A DNA stretch of 40,998 bases. Origin: Streptomyces sp. ISL-87 (lineage in GTDB: Bacteria > Actinomycetota > Actinomycetes > Streptomycetales > Streptomycetaceae). A program made the translations under genes and the position numbers. The stretch covers positions 1 through 40,998 of the forward strand of contig NZ_JAGGOY010000020.1 in the NCBI RefSeq assembly GCF_018614095.1. The letters run 5' to 3'. Shown piece after piece: positions 14,240-23,065 of the stretch (position 1 is the stretch's first letter; the number at the start of each line of letters is the position of its first letter). The notes under the pieces were generated by a model that saw nothing but the letters and a program-made list of their open reading frames with translations, was not told where the DNA came from and ran no database searches.

Positions 14240-15835
14240 TCAGCCCTTGCATACCGCCAGGAGGATTTCCGGGAGGGTTCGGGACACCGTCGGGGAGGCG
14301 AGGCGGAGGCCTGTCCAGGTGGCCAGGGTGCCCCAGGCCGTGCCCAGGGGGAGCAGGATCCACGTGAGGGAGCTGTGGTCCGCGACGAGGTAGACCGTCA
14401 GGACGATCACCGGAGAGCAGATCACCGCCGAGGTGAACATTCCGCCGAAGATGCCCGCCCAGGCGAGGCCTCCCTGGCCCGGGGCGACGTTCTTGAAGGC
14501 GCCGTCCGTCGGGATGGAGTACGGGAAGCGGGCCGAGGCCAGTGCGCCCGTGCACAGCATCGAGCCCAGGAGGGCCAGGCCCAGGCCCAGGGCCGCCGGG
14601 AAACCCGGCCAGTTGCCGACCAGGGCTGCCGTGACGGCGGTGACCAGGACGGTGTACGGGACCGTGACCAGGGCCAGGGCGTAGGCGCGGGCGCGGAGTT
14701 CGACGTAGGCGTCGCGCGGGGTCGAGATGGTCTGCGCGACCATCCAGAACGCCGACGTGTCCTGCCCGAACTGGTTGTACATCTGGACGCCGAGCATGCC
14801 CGAGCCGAAGCAGGCGAGGTATACGGACCCCGTGCCCTGGAGGGCGTTGAACACCGGGACGATCATGCCGATCGCGAGGGCGGACACCCAGGCCGCCTTC
14901 GTCTTCGGATCCCGGACGACGTACCGCAGGGTGCGCTGCATGGCCGCGCCCGTACGGCCGCCCGGGAGGAGGGACCAGAAGCCGCCCGCGCCGCGGTCCT
15001 TCTGCGGCTTCGCCGCGGCGATCGTGGAGCCGTCCGGGGTGACCATCAGCTTGGTCAGGGTGCGCTCCCAGAACCACAGGAGCAGGGCCAGGGCCGCCAG
15101 TGTCACGGCCAGCTGGGCGGCGGCCACGCCGTAGGAACCCTTGCCGGCCGAGTCCACCATGCCGACGGCGGTCGCGGGCGGCAGCCAGCGTACGACGGCC
15201 TCGACGGGCTCCAGCCGGGCCAGGCCGCCCGACTGGAACAGGTGCTGGCTGCCGAAGTTGACCAGCTGCGCGCCCACCGCGATCAGCAGGCCGCTGAGCA
15301 CTGCCAGGTCACGCCCCTTGCGGCTGCTCAGCAGCCGGACGTTCGCCGTGGCCACCGCCCGGGCCAGGGTCACGCACCCCAGCAGCAGCAGCGGCGCCGC
15401 GATGACGGCGGCCGCGATGCCCGCGGCGCCCCGTGCGACCGCGAGCACCGAGCCGATGGCCAGGCACAGCGTGAACAGCGGGCCGATGCCGATCAGCGAG
15501 GAGGCGAGCAGGGCACGCACCAGCGGGCGCGGGCGCAGCGGCAGCATCACCAGCCGGCTCGGGTCGAGCGTCTCGTCCCCGCTGGGGAAGAACAGCGGCA
15601 TGACGGCCCAGCCGAGCGCCAGGAGGGCGGCGAGGAGGACGACGACGGTGCCCGCGTGCGCGTTGCCGTGCAGCATGGCGAGCCCGAGGGTGATGAAGAA
15701 GGCGACCGCCAGCGCGAAGGCGAGGCTGGTGAAGTAGGCGGCTTTGCGCTTGGAGGAGCCCTTCAGCCCGTTCTTCAGCAGCGACAGTTTGATGCGGACG
15801 AAAATCGGGGTCAGGGAGGCGGCGGGGGTGCTCAT
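14240..15835 (-). CDS. ABC transporter permease (ABC-2 type)
   Basis: 531-residue integral membrane protein, the channel half of an exporter. About 12 hydrophobic stretches can be counted in two blocks (around residues 33-200 and 345-525) separated by a soluble stretch at about 255-300 (PDGSTIAAAKPQKDRGAGG). The passage GLAMLHGNAHAGTVVVLLAALLALG... MPLFFPSGDETLDPSRLVMLPL is typical of the large actinobacterial ABC-2 permeases. ATG at 15835 overlaps the ATPase stop (ATGA), so the two subunits are made together from the minus strand. The substrate is unknown. The downstream side runs straight into the hairpin repeats. Confidence 0.88.
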   Translation of the reverse strand: MSTPAASLTPIFVRIKLSLLKNGLKGSSKRKAAYFTSLAFALAVAFFITLGLAMLHGNAHAGTVVVLLAALLALGWAVMPLFFPSGDETLDPSRLVMLPLRPRPLVRALLASSLIGIGPLFTLCLAIGSVLAVARGAAGIAAAVIAAPLLLLGCVTLARAVATANVRLLSSRKGRDLAVLSGLLIAVGAQLVNFGSQHLFQSGGLARLEPVEAVVRWLPPATAVGMVDSAGKGSYGVAAAQLAVTLAALALLLWFWERTLTKLMVTPDGSTIAAAKPQKDRGAGGFWSLLPGGRTGAAMQRTLRYVVRDPKTKAAWVSALAIGMIVPVFNALQGTGSVYLACFGSGMLGVQMYNQFGQDTSAFWMVAQTISTPRDAYVELRARAYALALVTVPYTVLVTAVTAALVGNWPGFPAALGLGLALLGSMLCTGALASARFPYSIPTDGAFKNVAPGQGGLAWAGIFGGMFTSAVICSPVIVLTVYLVADHSSLTWILLPLGTAWGTLATWTGLRLASPTVSRTLPEILLAVCKG

Positions 15836-16665
15836 CGTGCGCCGCCGAGCCAGTCCAGGGAGTCGCCGGTGGGGCGGCCCTGCGCGCCCACCAGCTCCAG
15901 GAAGGCGGCCTGGAGGGACGGCGCGTCACCCCGTACGTCGGCCAGCGGGCCCGCGGCGCGGATCCGGCCGGCGGCCATGACGGCGACCCAGTCGCACAGC
16001 GACTCGACGAGCTCCATCACGTGGGAGGAGAAGACGACCGTGGCGCCGGACGAGGTGTAACGTTCCAGCACCCCGCGGATGGTCTGCGCCGACACCGGGT
16101 CCACGCCCTCGAACGGCTCGTCCAGGAACAGCACTTCGGGGTTGTGCAGCAGCGCGGCCGCCAGGCCGATCTTCTTCCGCATACCCGTCGAGTAGTCCAC
16201 GACCAGCTTGTGCTGCGAGCCCGCGAGGTCGAGGACGTCGAGCAGCTGCGTCGCGCGCTTGTCGGTCTCCTCGCCCGGCAGACCGCGCAAGCGGCCCATG
16301 TAGCCGAGCAGTTCCCGTCCGGAGAGGCGCTCGAAGAGGCGCAGGCCCTCGGGCAGGACGCCGATCCGGGACTTCACCTCGGCCGGGTCCGCCCAGACGT
16401 CGTGCCCGGCGACCATGACCCGCCCCATGTCGGGGCGCAGCAGCCCGGTCACCATCGACAGCGTTGTCGTCTTGCCGGCTCCGTTCGGGCCGACGAGCCC
16501 GATGAACCTGCCGGCCGGCAGCTCCAGGTCGACCCCCGCGACGGCCACTTGCTCGCCGAACCGCTTCCACAGACCCTCAACCCGCACTGCGGGTGCGGCG
16601 GACGGCGCCGGTCGCGCCCCGTCCGCTCCACCCGTCACACCCGTCGCATAACCCTGGTCCGGCAT
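15832..16665 (-). CDS. ABC transporter ATP-binding protein
   Basis: 277-residue ATPase that powers the adjacent permease. Walker A is GPNGAGKTTTL near residue 60, the signature is DYSTGMRKKIGLA near 155 (STGM in place of LSGGQ, common in ABC-2 exporters), Walker B is EVLFLDEPFEGVDP near 175 and the switch region is VVFSSHVMELVESL near 210. ATG at 16665 follows GAGAGGCAGG; an in-frame start 15 codons earlier (16710) lacks a good site. A 20-30 residue Ala/Gly/Pro leader precedes the domain. It is first gene of a two-gene minus-strand operon. Confidence 0.95.
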   Translation of the reverse strand: MPDQGYATGVTGGADGARPAPSAAPAVRVEGLWKRFGEQVAVAGVDLELPAGRFIGLVGPNGAGKTTTLSMVTGLLRPDMGRVMVAGHDVWADPAEVKSRIGVLPEGLRLFERLSGRELLGYMGRLRGLPGEETDKRATQLLDVLDLAGSQHKLVVDYSTGMRKKIGLAAALLHNPEVLFLDEPFEGVDPVSAQTIRGVLERYTSSGATVVFSSHVMELVESLCDWVAVMAAGRIRAAGPLADVRGDAPSLQAAFLELVGAQGRPTGDSLDWLGGAR

Positions 16666-16803
16666 GCGCCTGCCTCTCGTTCTGATCCCCGTAGGTCGTA
16701 CGTTCCTCACGATAGGAGGAGGGGGAGAGACCCTGGCAGTTACTTATGTCATGAACTTGCCGGTACATGTGTCGGGCGCGGCGCGAACCACCAGGTCAGG
16801 CCC

Positions 16804-17490
16804 TCACGCCTGCTTGCGGTTCCGGGCGTCCGCCGCCTCCCGCCCGCACGCGTACGCGAGGGCGTCGATCAGCTCCTCCGCGTCCGGCAGCCACCGGTTC
16901 GCGGCCGTCGGCGCCTGCGCCCACTGGACCGAGCCCCGGCCGCCGAAGCGGGTGGGCGGGGCGGCGACGTACTGCCCCTCGCTGCGCGCGACCAGGTCGA
17001 GCGTGCTCGGCGACCAGCCGAGCTTGCGCACCAGGTCCGGCACCTTCGCCCCGGCGCCCGGCAGTACGAAGAACAGCATCCGGTGTTCGGGCGTGAGGGT
17101 GACCGGCCCGACGGTGCGGTTCATCCGCTGGAGCCGCGCCAGGGCCAGGAATCCGGCGGAGTCCGGTACGTCGAGGGCGTCGAAGGTCCGGCCCGTCGGC
17201 AGCAGGATCGAGGCGTTCGGCTGCTTCCCCCAGATCCGCCGGACCTGAACGGCGCTGCCCGAGGCCTGCGCCGCCCAGTCCTTCACGGCCGGGTGCGCGC
17301 CCGGCGCCGGGCAGTCCTCGGCCCCGCAGGAACACAGCTCCCGCCCGTTCCCGACCTCCAGCCAGGTGCCGGCGAAGACATCCCAGTGCCGTTCTTCCGT
17401 GTACCGCACGGCATGGTCCAATAGCTGCTCGCCGCGCTGCTTGGGGATGGGTGCGGTCTCCGTGACTCCGATGGTCTCTTCCACGCCCAT
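16804..17490 (-). CDS. Small bifunctional primase/polymerase (PrimPol)-like protein
   Basis: 228 residues with the look of the N-terminal archaeo-eukaryotic primase-like domain found alone in many Streptomyces proteins. Seen: EERHWDVFAGTWLEV near residue 30, a Cys-rich ELCSCGAEDCPAPGAHPAVK near 52 that may bind zinc, ASILLPTGRTFDALDVPDSAG near 92 (the DVPD position corresponds to the acidic metal site), and a late GQYVAAPPTRFGGRGSVQWAQ near 175. The acidic motif is not a clean DxD, so polymerase activity is doubtful. ATG at 17490 follows GAAGAG; a GTG at 17508 is the alternative. It is divergent from a TPR regulator. The role is unknown. Confidence 0.72.
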   Translation of the reverse strand: MGVEETIGVTETAPIPKQRGEQLLDHAVRYTEERHWDVFAGTWLEVGNGRELCSCGAEDCPAPGAHPAVKDWAAQASGSAVQVRRIWGKQPNASILLPTGRTFDALDVPDSAGFLALARLQRMNRTVGPVTLTPEHRMLFFVLPGAGAKVPDLVRKLGWSPSTLDLVARSEGQYVAAPPTRFGGRGSVQWAQAPTAANRWLPDAEELIDALAYACGREAADARNRKQA

Positions 17491-17705
17491 CACAACTCTT
17501 CGGGTCACGTGGGGTTACGGGCGTAAACCAGCCGGTGGGCGGAGCATCGATCCTGCACACGGGGCGCACCGATGCATGGACGGGGGCGCGTGGGGGGCCG
17601 GGGCGCCGCCGTTGGGTAGCGACACGACGCAGAGGGGAAGATTCTCCGCACATCAGGCGGGAAGTGATCATTCCAATGCTCTCCCGTGGCTTCAGGGGGT
17701 TTCTC
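17491..17705. promoter_or_regulatory. Divergent promoter region, PrimPol-like / TPR regulator
   Basis: 215 bases that must drive both genes. A G-rich segment lies at 17581-17620 and an AT-richer GATTCTCCGCACATCAGGCGGGAAGTGATCATTCCAAT-like stretch at about 17640-17680. Promoter hexamers cannot be assigned with confidence. Confidence 0.4.
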
Positions 17706-19088
17706 ATGGCAGCCAGGCCTCTCGTCGCCCGCCAGCCGAACGAACGGCTGGCGGCGCTCATCCAGGAAGCCGGGTGCTCCAACGCCGGGCTCGCCCGGCG
17801 CGTGAACATGTGCGGGGCCGAGCACGGCCTCGATCTCCGCTACGACAAGACCTCCGTGGCCCGTTGGCTGCGCGGCCAGCAGCCACGCGGCCGGGCCCCC
17901 GGGATCATCGCCGAGGCGCTCGGGCGCAAACTCGGCCGGACCGTCACCATCGACGAGATCGGCATGGCCAACGGCAAGAACCTCGCCTCGGGCGTCGGCC
18001 TGCAGTTCTCCCCGACCGTCATCGGCGCCATCGAGCAGGTCTGCGAGCTGTGGCGCAGCGATGTGGGCCGCCGCGACTTCCTGTCCGGGTCGAGCGTCGC
18101 CTCGTCCGCGCTCGTCGAGCCGAGCCGCGACTGGCTGATCACCGGGGCCGACGCGCAGGTGGCGCGCAGCGGCGGCTCCCGGGTCGGGATGTCCGACGTG
18201 GAGGCCGTGATGGCCACCACCGAGGCGCTCAAGGACCTCGACCACCGCTTCGGCAGCGGGCATGTCCGGCCCGTGGTCGTCCACTACCTCAACTCCGTGG
18301 TGTCCGGGCTGATCGGCGGCTCGTACCGGGAGCCGGTCGGGCGGGCGCTGTTCGCTGCCGCGGCCCGGCTGACGGAGCTCGCCGGCTATATGGCGGTGGA
18401 CACGGGCCAGCCGGGCCTGGCCCAGCGCTACTACATCCAGGCGCTACGGCTTGCCCAGGCGGCCGGCGACCGCGCGTACGGCGGCTACGTCCTGGCCGCC
18501 TCCATGAGCCACCTGGCCGCCGAGCTGGGCAACCCGCGGGAGATCGCACAGCTGGCGCGGGCCGCCCAGGAGGGCACGCGCGGGCAGGTCACCCCGAGAG
18601 TCGAGGCCATGTTCTACGCCGCCGAGGCGCGCGGGCACGCGCTGCTGGGCGACACCCGGGCCACCGCGGTGCTGTCCTCGCGGGCGGTCACCGCGCTGGA
18701 GCGGGCGGAGCCGGAGCCGGGCGACGACCCGGTGTGGATCCGGCACTTCGACCAGGCCTACCTGGCCGACGAACTCGCGCACTGCCACCGGGACTTGGGA
18801 CAGGCCGAGGCGGCGGGCAAACGCGCGGAGGAGGCGCTGCGGGGCCTCCCCGCGACCAAGGCACGCCGCCGGGCCATCGGTCTGCTGCTGCTGGCGGCGG
18901 CGCAGGTGCAGCAGCGGGAGGTGGAACAGGCCTGCCAGACGGCGACGAAGGCAGCCGAACTCCTGGGCTCGCTGCGCTCGCGGCGGGGGGCGGAGTACCT
19001 GGAGGACTTCCGCCTGCGGCTGGAGCCGTACCGGGAGGAAGCGGCGGTCCGGGAATTCGGGGTGAGGCTGGAGGCGTCGGTGGCCTGA
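17706..19088 (+). CDS. DNA-binding regulator with TPR repeats
   Basis: 460 residues. The N-terminal 75 residues form a helix-turn-helix-like unit (NERLAALIQEAGCSNAGLAR... TSVARWLRGQQPRG), followed by a linker with SGVGLQFSPTVIGAIEQV. From about residue 215 onward there are TPR-type helical pairs (LTELAGYMAVDTGQPGLAQR, QALRLAQAAGD, ELAHCHRDLGQAEAAGKRAE), ending in an alpha-solenoid of about 240 residues. This is a widespread Streptomyces regulator type related in layout to NsdA/NsdB-like proteins; I do not assign a name. ATG at 17706 has AGGGGG six bases upstream; frames reaching back to 17535 lack this. It may sense a peptide or protein partner through the TPRs. Confidence 0.82.
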   Translation: MAARPLVARQPNERLAALIQEAGCSNAGLARRVNMCGAEHGLDLRYDKTSVARWLRGQQPRGRAPGIIAEALGRKLGRTVTIDEIGMANGKNLASGVGLQFSPTVIGAIEQVCELWRSDVGRRDFLSGSSVASSALVEPSRDWLITGADAQVARSGGSRVGMSDVEAVMATTEALKDLDHRFGSGHVRPVVVHYLNSVVSGLIGGSYREPVGRALFAAAARLTELAGYMAVDTGQPGLAQRYYIQALRLAQAAGDRAYGGYVLAASMSHLAAELGNPREIAQLARAAQEGTRGQVTPRVEAMFYAAEARGHALLGDTRATAVLSSRAVTALERAEPEPGDDPVWIRHFDQAYLADELAHCHRDLGQAEAAGKRAEEALRGLPATKARRRAIGLLLLAAAQVQQREVEQACQTATKAAELLGSLRSRRGAEYLEDFRLRLEPYREEAAVREFGVRLEASVA

Positions 19089-19430
19089 GGGCGGTTCGGG
19101 GCTGTCCGGAGGCCGGTGGCGGGGGAGGGTGGGTGGCCTGGCGGCCGCTTCAGGTGCCGGAAGGCTGGGCCGCGGGGGCCTCCGGAGGCGGTTTTGGGGG
19201 GTGCCTGGATGTGGAGCCGCGGGGGAAGGGGCGGGTGACCTGACGGCGGTGGGGGAAGGAGCCGTACGAGGCCTGCGCCCGCGACTGCGGAGTGGCCGTA
19301 CGCGGGCTGCCCCGAGGCTGGGCCACGGTGGAAGGGGCGGGTGACCTGACGGCCGTTTCGGGGGGGTGTCCGGAGGCGGAGTCGCGGGGGGAAGGTGCGG
19401 GTGGGCCTGCCGGTGGTGGCGGGTGACCGG
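19089..19430. repeat. G-rich intergenic region with degenerate repeats
   Basis: Four imperfect copies of a motif near GGCGGGTGACCTGACGGCCGTTTC occur around 19129, 19232, 19337 and 19397, interleaved with GTGTCCGGAGGCGGAGTCGCGGGGG-type segments. The two best copies (19232 and 19337) share 16 bases. No gene is seen in the 395 bases before the next start; 19431-19483 probably holds the promoter of the next gene. Confidence 0.5.
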
Positions 19431-19483
19431 GTAGCGTGAGCCGACGGTGCCGTAGGTTCGGGCGAGTCGGAGAAGGAGTCCCG

Positions 19484-21070
19484 GTGACGGAGAGCGGACA
19501 GGGGAGCGGCCACCAGGCCACCCCGCAGGCCGGGTCGCCGTATCCGGCGCAGCCGGACCCGACCTCGGGTTATCCGGAGTACCCCGGTCAGCAGCCGCCG
19601 GGGCAGCAGGGTGTCCCGCAGGCCGGGGCGCCTTGGGGGACGCCGGGACCGCAGCAGCAGTCCGGCCCTTCGCCGCAGGCGCAGCAGCCCGGCTACCAGC
19701 AGCAGCAGCAGCAGCAGCAGCCGCCGCAGGCACCGGCTCCGGGACGGCCCGCGTACGGCTACCCGCACCAGAGCGAGCAGCAGCAGCCTCAGCCGCAGGC
19801 CCCCGGACAGCCCGTGTACGGCTACCCGCAGCCGCCCGCGCAGCCCGGATACGGCTACCCGGCGCAGCAGCCCCCCGGGCACGTCGTGGGGCCCGGATAC
19901 GAGGGCCCGGGCGACCCCCACGGCTACGGCTACCCGCCCCTGCCCGAGGCGGCCACGCAGTACATCCCGCCGGTCCCGGCCGGACCGGGATCCGGTGCCT
20001 GGCACCACGACTCCGCCCAGTACATCGCCTCCATCCCCGCCGGTTCGGGGTCCGTGCCCGGGCATGACGAGGCGGCGACGCAGTACATCGCGCCCATCCC
20101 CGCCGGTTCGGGGTCCGTGCCCGGGCATGACGAGGCGGCGACGCAGTACATCGCGCCCATCCCCGCCGGGCCGGCGCCGAACGCCGCTGAGGGGTTCGAC
20201 GGGCTGTTCCGGGGTGACGACGACTCCGCCGGGCACACCCAGCACCTGCCGCCGATCCAGGAGCCGGTGCTCCGGCAGCAGCCGCCGCGGCCCTATCCGC
20301 CGCGCGGGCAGGGCCCCGTACGGCCTCAGCAGCCCGGGCAGGGCCCCGTACGGCCCCAGCAGCCCGGGCAGCAGTACGCGGCGCCCATGGCCCCGCAGCA
20401 TTTCCAGGCGGCGCCGCCCCCGCCGCCGGAGCCCGCGCGGCGGGTCTCGCCCGTGATCATCGGTGCCGTCGTCATCGGCCTGGCCGTCGTCGGGCTCGGC
20501 GTCGGCGCGCTGCTCAGCGACGGCAAGCCGCAGAACAACGACCCGGGCGCGGCGCCCCCGGTACCCACCAGCTCCGCCGGCTCGACGGCGGCCGGCGAGG
20601 CGCCCGTGGACCCGGCGCGGCCCCAGGCCGTCCAGCTCGACAAGCTGCTCGCCGACAGCAACGACAGCCGCGCCTCGGTGATCAAGGCCGTCGACGACAT
20701 CAAGGGCTGCCGCAACCTCCCCCAGGCGGCCGACGACCTGCGTGACGCGGCCCGCCAGCGCGATGAGCTGGTCACCCGGCTCCAGGAGCTGAAGCTGGAC
20801 CAGCTGCCCGACAACGCCAGGCTCTCCGCGGCCCTCACCAAGGCCTGGAAGGCCTCGGCCGCCGCCGACAACAGCTACGCGGCGTGGGCGGACGACGTCG
20901 GCGGCGACAAGAAGGGCTGCAAGGACGGGCAGGCCAAGAACACCGGCAATGCCTCCGACGGCAACAAGTCGAGCGGCGAGGCGACCCGGGCCAAGGAGTC
21001 GGCCGCGACCATGTGGAACTCGATCGCGGCCAAGTACAGCCTCACCAAGCGGGACAAGACCCAGCTCTGA
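19484..21070 (+). CDS. Proline/glutamine-rich single-pass membrane protein
   Basis: 528 residues. Residues 1-320 are low complexity (Pro, Gln, Gly, Tyr; many YGYP motifs and an eight-Gln run) and presumably cytoplasmic. One transmembrane helix follows at about residues 325-345 ([21 protein letters not shown]), then a flexible Ala/Pro/Ser linker and a helical extracytoplasmic domain (400-528) with two Cys (KGCRNLP, KKGCKDG) that could form a disulfide. Exact tandem duplications lie in the N-terminal part. GTG at 19484 has AGAAGGAG upstream; earlier starts lack it. Similar proline-rich membrane proteins often carry signalling or envelope domains, but no function can be assigned. It is convergent with the lipoprotein gene. 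Confidence 0.8.
   Translation: MTESGQGSGHQATPQAGSPYPAQPDPTSGYPEYPGQQPPGQQGVPQAGAPWGTPGPQQQSGPSPQAQQPGYQQQQQQQQPPQAPAPGRPAYGYPHQSEQQQPQPQAPGQPVYGYPQPPAQPGYGYPAQQPPGHVVGPGYEGPGDPHGYGYPPLPEAATQYIPPVPAGPGSGAWHHDSAQYIASIPAGSGSVPGHDEAATQYIAPIPAGSGSVPGHDEAATQYIAPIPAGPAPNAAEGFDGLFRGDDDSAGHTQHLPPIQEPVLRQQPPRPYPPRGQGPVRPQQPGQGPVRPQQPGQQYAAPMAPQHFQAAPPPPPEPARRVSPVIIGAVVIGLAVVGLGVGALLSDGKPQNNDPGAAPPVPTSSAGSTAAGEAPVDPARPQAVQLDKLLADSNDSRASVIKAVDDIKGCRNLPQAADDLRDAARQRDELVTRLQELKLDQLPDNARLSAALTKAWKASAAADNSYAAWADDVGGDKKGCKDGQAKNTGNASDGNKSSGEATRAKESAATMWNSIAAKYSLTKRDKTQL
20033..20158 (+). repeat. Perfect 63-bp tandem duplication within the proline-rich gene
   Basis: Two identical 63-bp units (20033-20095, 20096-20158) encode [21 protein letters not shown] twice, flanked by degenerate half-units. 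The lack of any difference points to recent duplication. Confidence 0.85.
20306..20365 (+). repeat. 30-bp tandem duplication within the proline-rich gene
   Basis: Units 20306-20335 and 20336-20365 encode [10 protein letters not shown] twice and differ at one base (cggcct/cggccc). Confidence 0.8.
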
Positions 21071-21071
21071 C

Positions 21072-21104
21072 GGCCCCGCCCCGGATCACGTCGCGCGCGG
21101 GGCC
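21072..21104. terminator. Hairpin between convergent genes
   Basis: GGCCCCGC (21072-21079) pairs perfectly with GCGGGGCC (21097-21104) across a 17-base loop. It spans the stop of the minus-strand lipoprotein gene and lies just past the plus-strand stop, so it may end transcription from both sides. Confidence 0.4.
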
Positions 21105-22414
21105 TGCTCCAGGGTCGGGATCATGTCCATGGTCTGCTCGCCCGGCTGCGCGACGAGGCGGCCCGACTGGACGATCTGGAAGCTGACCCGCCCGTTCACG
21201 ATGCGGGGGAAGCCGGCGACGGCCCGCATGTCCTTGTAGCGCCAGGACAGTTCCGGGGTGAGACCGCCGGTCTCGACGCTCTCCGACTTGTTGAGCGTGC
21301 GCGCGACCTTGCGCGCCGTGATGCCTTCGTCGGGCTTGAAGCGCTTCAGGATCTCGTTCAGGACGGTGTACGCGATCCACGTGGTCTGCGCCCCGCTGTC
21401 GTCGGGATCCACGCCGTCGTCGCCGAAGGAGTACTCCGAGACGACCCGGCGCATCGGCGCCCACAGCGGATCGGTCGAGACCGGGTACCAGCTGGTGAGG
21501 TACGCGCCCTCGAAGGGGCTCTCCTTGCCGCCGGTGCGGTCCACCAGGGCCTGGCTGACACTGCCGAGGACGGAGGAGATCTGCGGCCTGCGGTTCTTCT
21601 CCTCGGCCGTCCGGCGGAAGGCGTCGAAGAAGGTCTCGGTGCGCTCGCCGAGCACGGCGGTGACACAGCCGTTCTCCTTGTCCTTCTCCTTCGCCTTCTC
21701 CTTGTCCTTGGAGGAGCCCGAGCCCGAGCCGGCGGTGTCGGCCAGTGCCTCGCGGGCCTGGAGGGAGAAGTTCGCGGTGTCCTCGGCGGCGCGGATGTCG
21801 GAGGCCTCGGCCATCTTGTTGGCATTCAGCCCGGCGTTGAGCAGTACGGGCATCGAGTCCCCGGCGAGGGTGTCCGGGCGGACCAGGGCCACCTGGCCGC
21901 AGGCCCGGCCGAGCTGGTGGCCGGCGCCGGCGAGCAGCACCGGCTGGCCGCCGTTGACGGGGTAGGAGAGGGTGCTCTGGAACTCCTCGGAGGAGACCCC
22001 GTACCCGCCGATGAAGGGGATCCCCTCGGACTCCAGCGGCGCCATGAAGGCGCGGCCGTGCTGGCTGTACGAGCCGACGACCGCGACGGCCTTCTGGGCG
22101 ATGGCCGCGCGGGCGCAGTCGGCGGCGCCGGCCGGGGTGTTCTTCTCGTTGCAGGTCAGGACGCGCAGCTTGTGGCCGTTGATGCCGCCCTTGGAGTTGA
22201 CCCAGCGCTCGTACGCCTTGGCCATGGCGGGCATTCCGGGCATGTTGGTCGCCTTGGTGCCCTCCGGCGCGAAGGTCATGACCGTGATGGTGTCCCCGGA
22301 GCCCCCCGATCTGGCTGGGAGCATCCCGCATCCGGCGACGAGACACGTGCCCATCGCCGTAGCCAGGAGGGTTCGGGTCAGGGGTGCTACGCCTCGCGAA
22401 TCGGTCATGTCCAT
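21086..22414 (-). CDS. Solute-binding lipoprotein, periplasmic-binding-protein type I (branched-chain amino acid type)
   Basis: 442 residues. A signal peptide with lipobox LVAGC lies at about residues 10-28, so the mature protein would be lipid-anchored at Cys. The body follows the type I periplasmic-binding fold: TITVMTFAPEGTKATNMPGM, WVNSKGGINGHKLRVLTCNE, AVAVVGSYSQHGRAFMAPLE, GIPFIGGYGVSSEE, then FEGAYLTSWYPVST in the second lobe. A charged insert KDKEKAKEKDKENG near residue 245 sits in a surface loop. ATG at 22414 is chosen (GGGGCGG upstream); ATG at 22408 is possible. No permease or ATPase is adjacent, so it may serve a distant transporter or act as a sensor. Confidence 0.85.
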   Translation of the reverse strand: MDMTDSRGVAPLTRTLLATAMGTCLVAGCGMLPARSGGSGDTITVMTFAPEGTKATNMPGMPAMAKAYERWVNSKGGINGHKLRVLTCNEKNTPAGAADCARAAIAQKAVAVVGSYSQHGRAFMAPLESEGIPFIGGYGVSSEEFQSTLSYPVNGGQPVLLAGAGHQLGRACGQVALVRPDTLAGDSMPVLLNAGLNANKMAEASDIRAAEDTANFSLQAREALADTAGSGSGSSKDKEKAKEKDKENGCVTAVLGERTETFFDAFRRTAEEKNRRPQISSVLGSVSQALVDRTGGKESPFEGAYLTSWYPVSTDPLWAPMRRVVSEYSFGDDGVDPDDSGAQTTWIAYTVLNEILKRFKPDEGITARKVARTLNKSESVETGGLTPELSWRYKDMRAVAGFPRIVNGRVSFQIVQSGRLVAQPGEQTMDMIPTLEQAPRAT

Positions 22415-22547
22415 GCACCATTCCGCCCCGCGGGTAACTGAAGTCTGAGGTGTACACAACATTGGGTGACGCCCAGGTGAATTGCCGGGGGGCGATCACG
22501 GAGAGCTGCCTCAAGATCACTAAAAGAGGGAACGTACGATCGAAAGC

Positions 22548-23051
22548 GTGACATTCGCCGAAAGCTCGAAGAACCCTTCCCGCCGCGGCAGCCGCTCCTC
22601 CACCATGGGCGGCATGCCCCTCAACGACATGCCGTGGTGGCGCTGGCGCAGCAACGTGCGCTCGGCGCTGCACATGCTTTCCGATCCGGCGTTCCAGGAG
22701 GACACCTGGCTGGTCGGCGCCGAGGGGTACGGGGACGTCACCGACGCCGTGTACCGGCTCGTCGAGGACACCTGGCTCGACAGCTGGTCCGCCGAGAAGT
22801 ACGTCGGCACGATCTTCCGCGACTCGCAGGAGGCGGCCCTCGTCGACCTCGCGGTGCTGCGGGTGCTGCGGATCCTGCACCAGGTCGGGCCGGACGCGCC
22901 CGTGTCCACGTACCTGGAACACCACGCCTGGCCCGAGGCGGTGCGGGCGGCGCGCGAGGCGCACGTGCGTCTTGCCACGGCGGACGGGGACGACCCGGAC
23001 GAAAGGCCCAGCTCACTGGACGTTCTGAGGATCCTCACCCGCGCGGTATGA
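22548..23051 (+). CDS. Conserved protein of the SCO4402-like family
   Basis: 167 residues of unknown function, no signal or membrane segment. The core MPLNDMPWWRWRSNVRSALH near residue 23, then DPAFQEDTWLVGAEGYGDVTDAVYRLVEDTW, is highly distinctive, rich in Trp and acidic residues. The middle is helical (EAALVDLAVLRVLRILHQVG). I recall a Streptomyces family named after SCO4402 that sits just before purU, and the position agrees. GTG at 22548 is taken as start; an ATG at residue 20 is the alternative, since no strong ribosome site precedes either. Its stop is 14 bases before purU, so the two are probably one operon, divergent from the lipoprotein gene. Confidence 0.75.
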   Translation: MTFAESSKNPSRRGSRSSTMGGMPLNDMPWWRWRSNVRSALHMLSDPAFQEDTWLVGAEGYGDVTDAVYRLVEDTWLDSWSAEKYVGTIFRDSQEAALVDLAVLRVLRILHQVGPDAPVSTYLEHHAWPEAVRAAREAHVRLATADGDDPDERPSSLDVLRILTRAV

Positions 23052-23065
23052 AAGGCTGTGGGGTC

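Noticed and set aside
13257..15077. 606-residue minus-strand frame
   Set aside because: Only its last 84 residues (the antitoxin) are protein-like; the rest crosses hairpin repeats and shadows the ABC permease.
13538..16060. 840-residue plus-strand frame
   Set aside because: Runs antisense to the ABC permease and ATPase with Gln/Gly/Arg-rich text; no domain.
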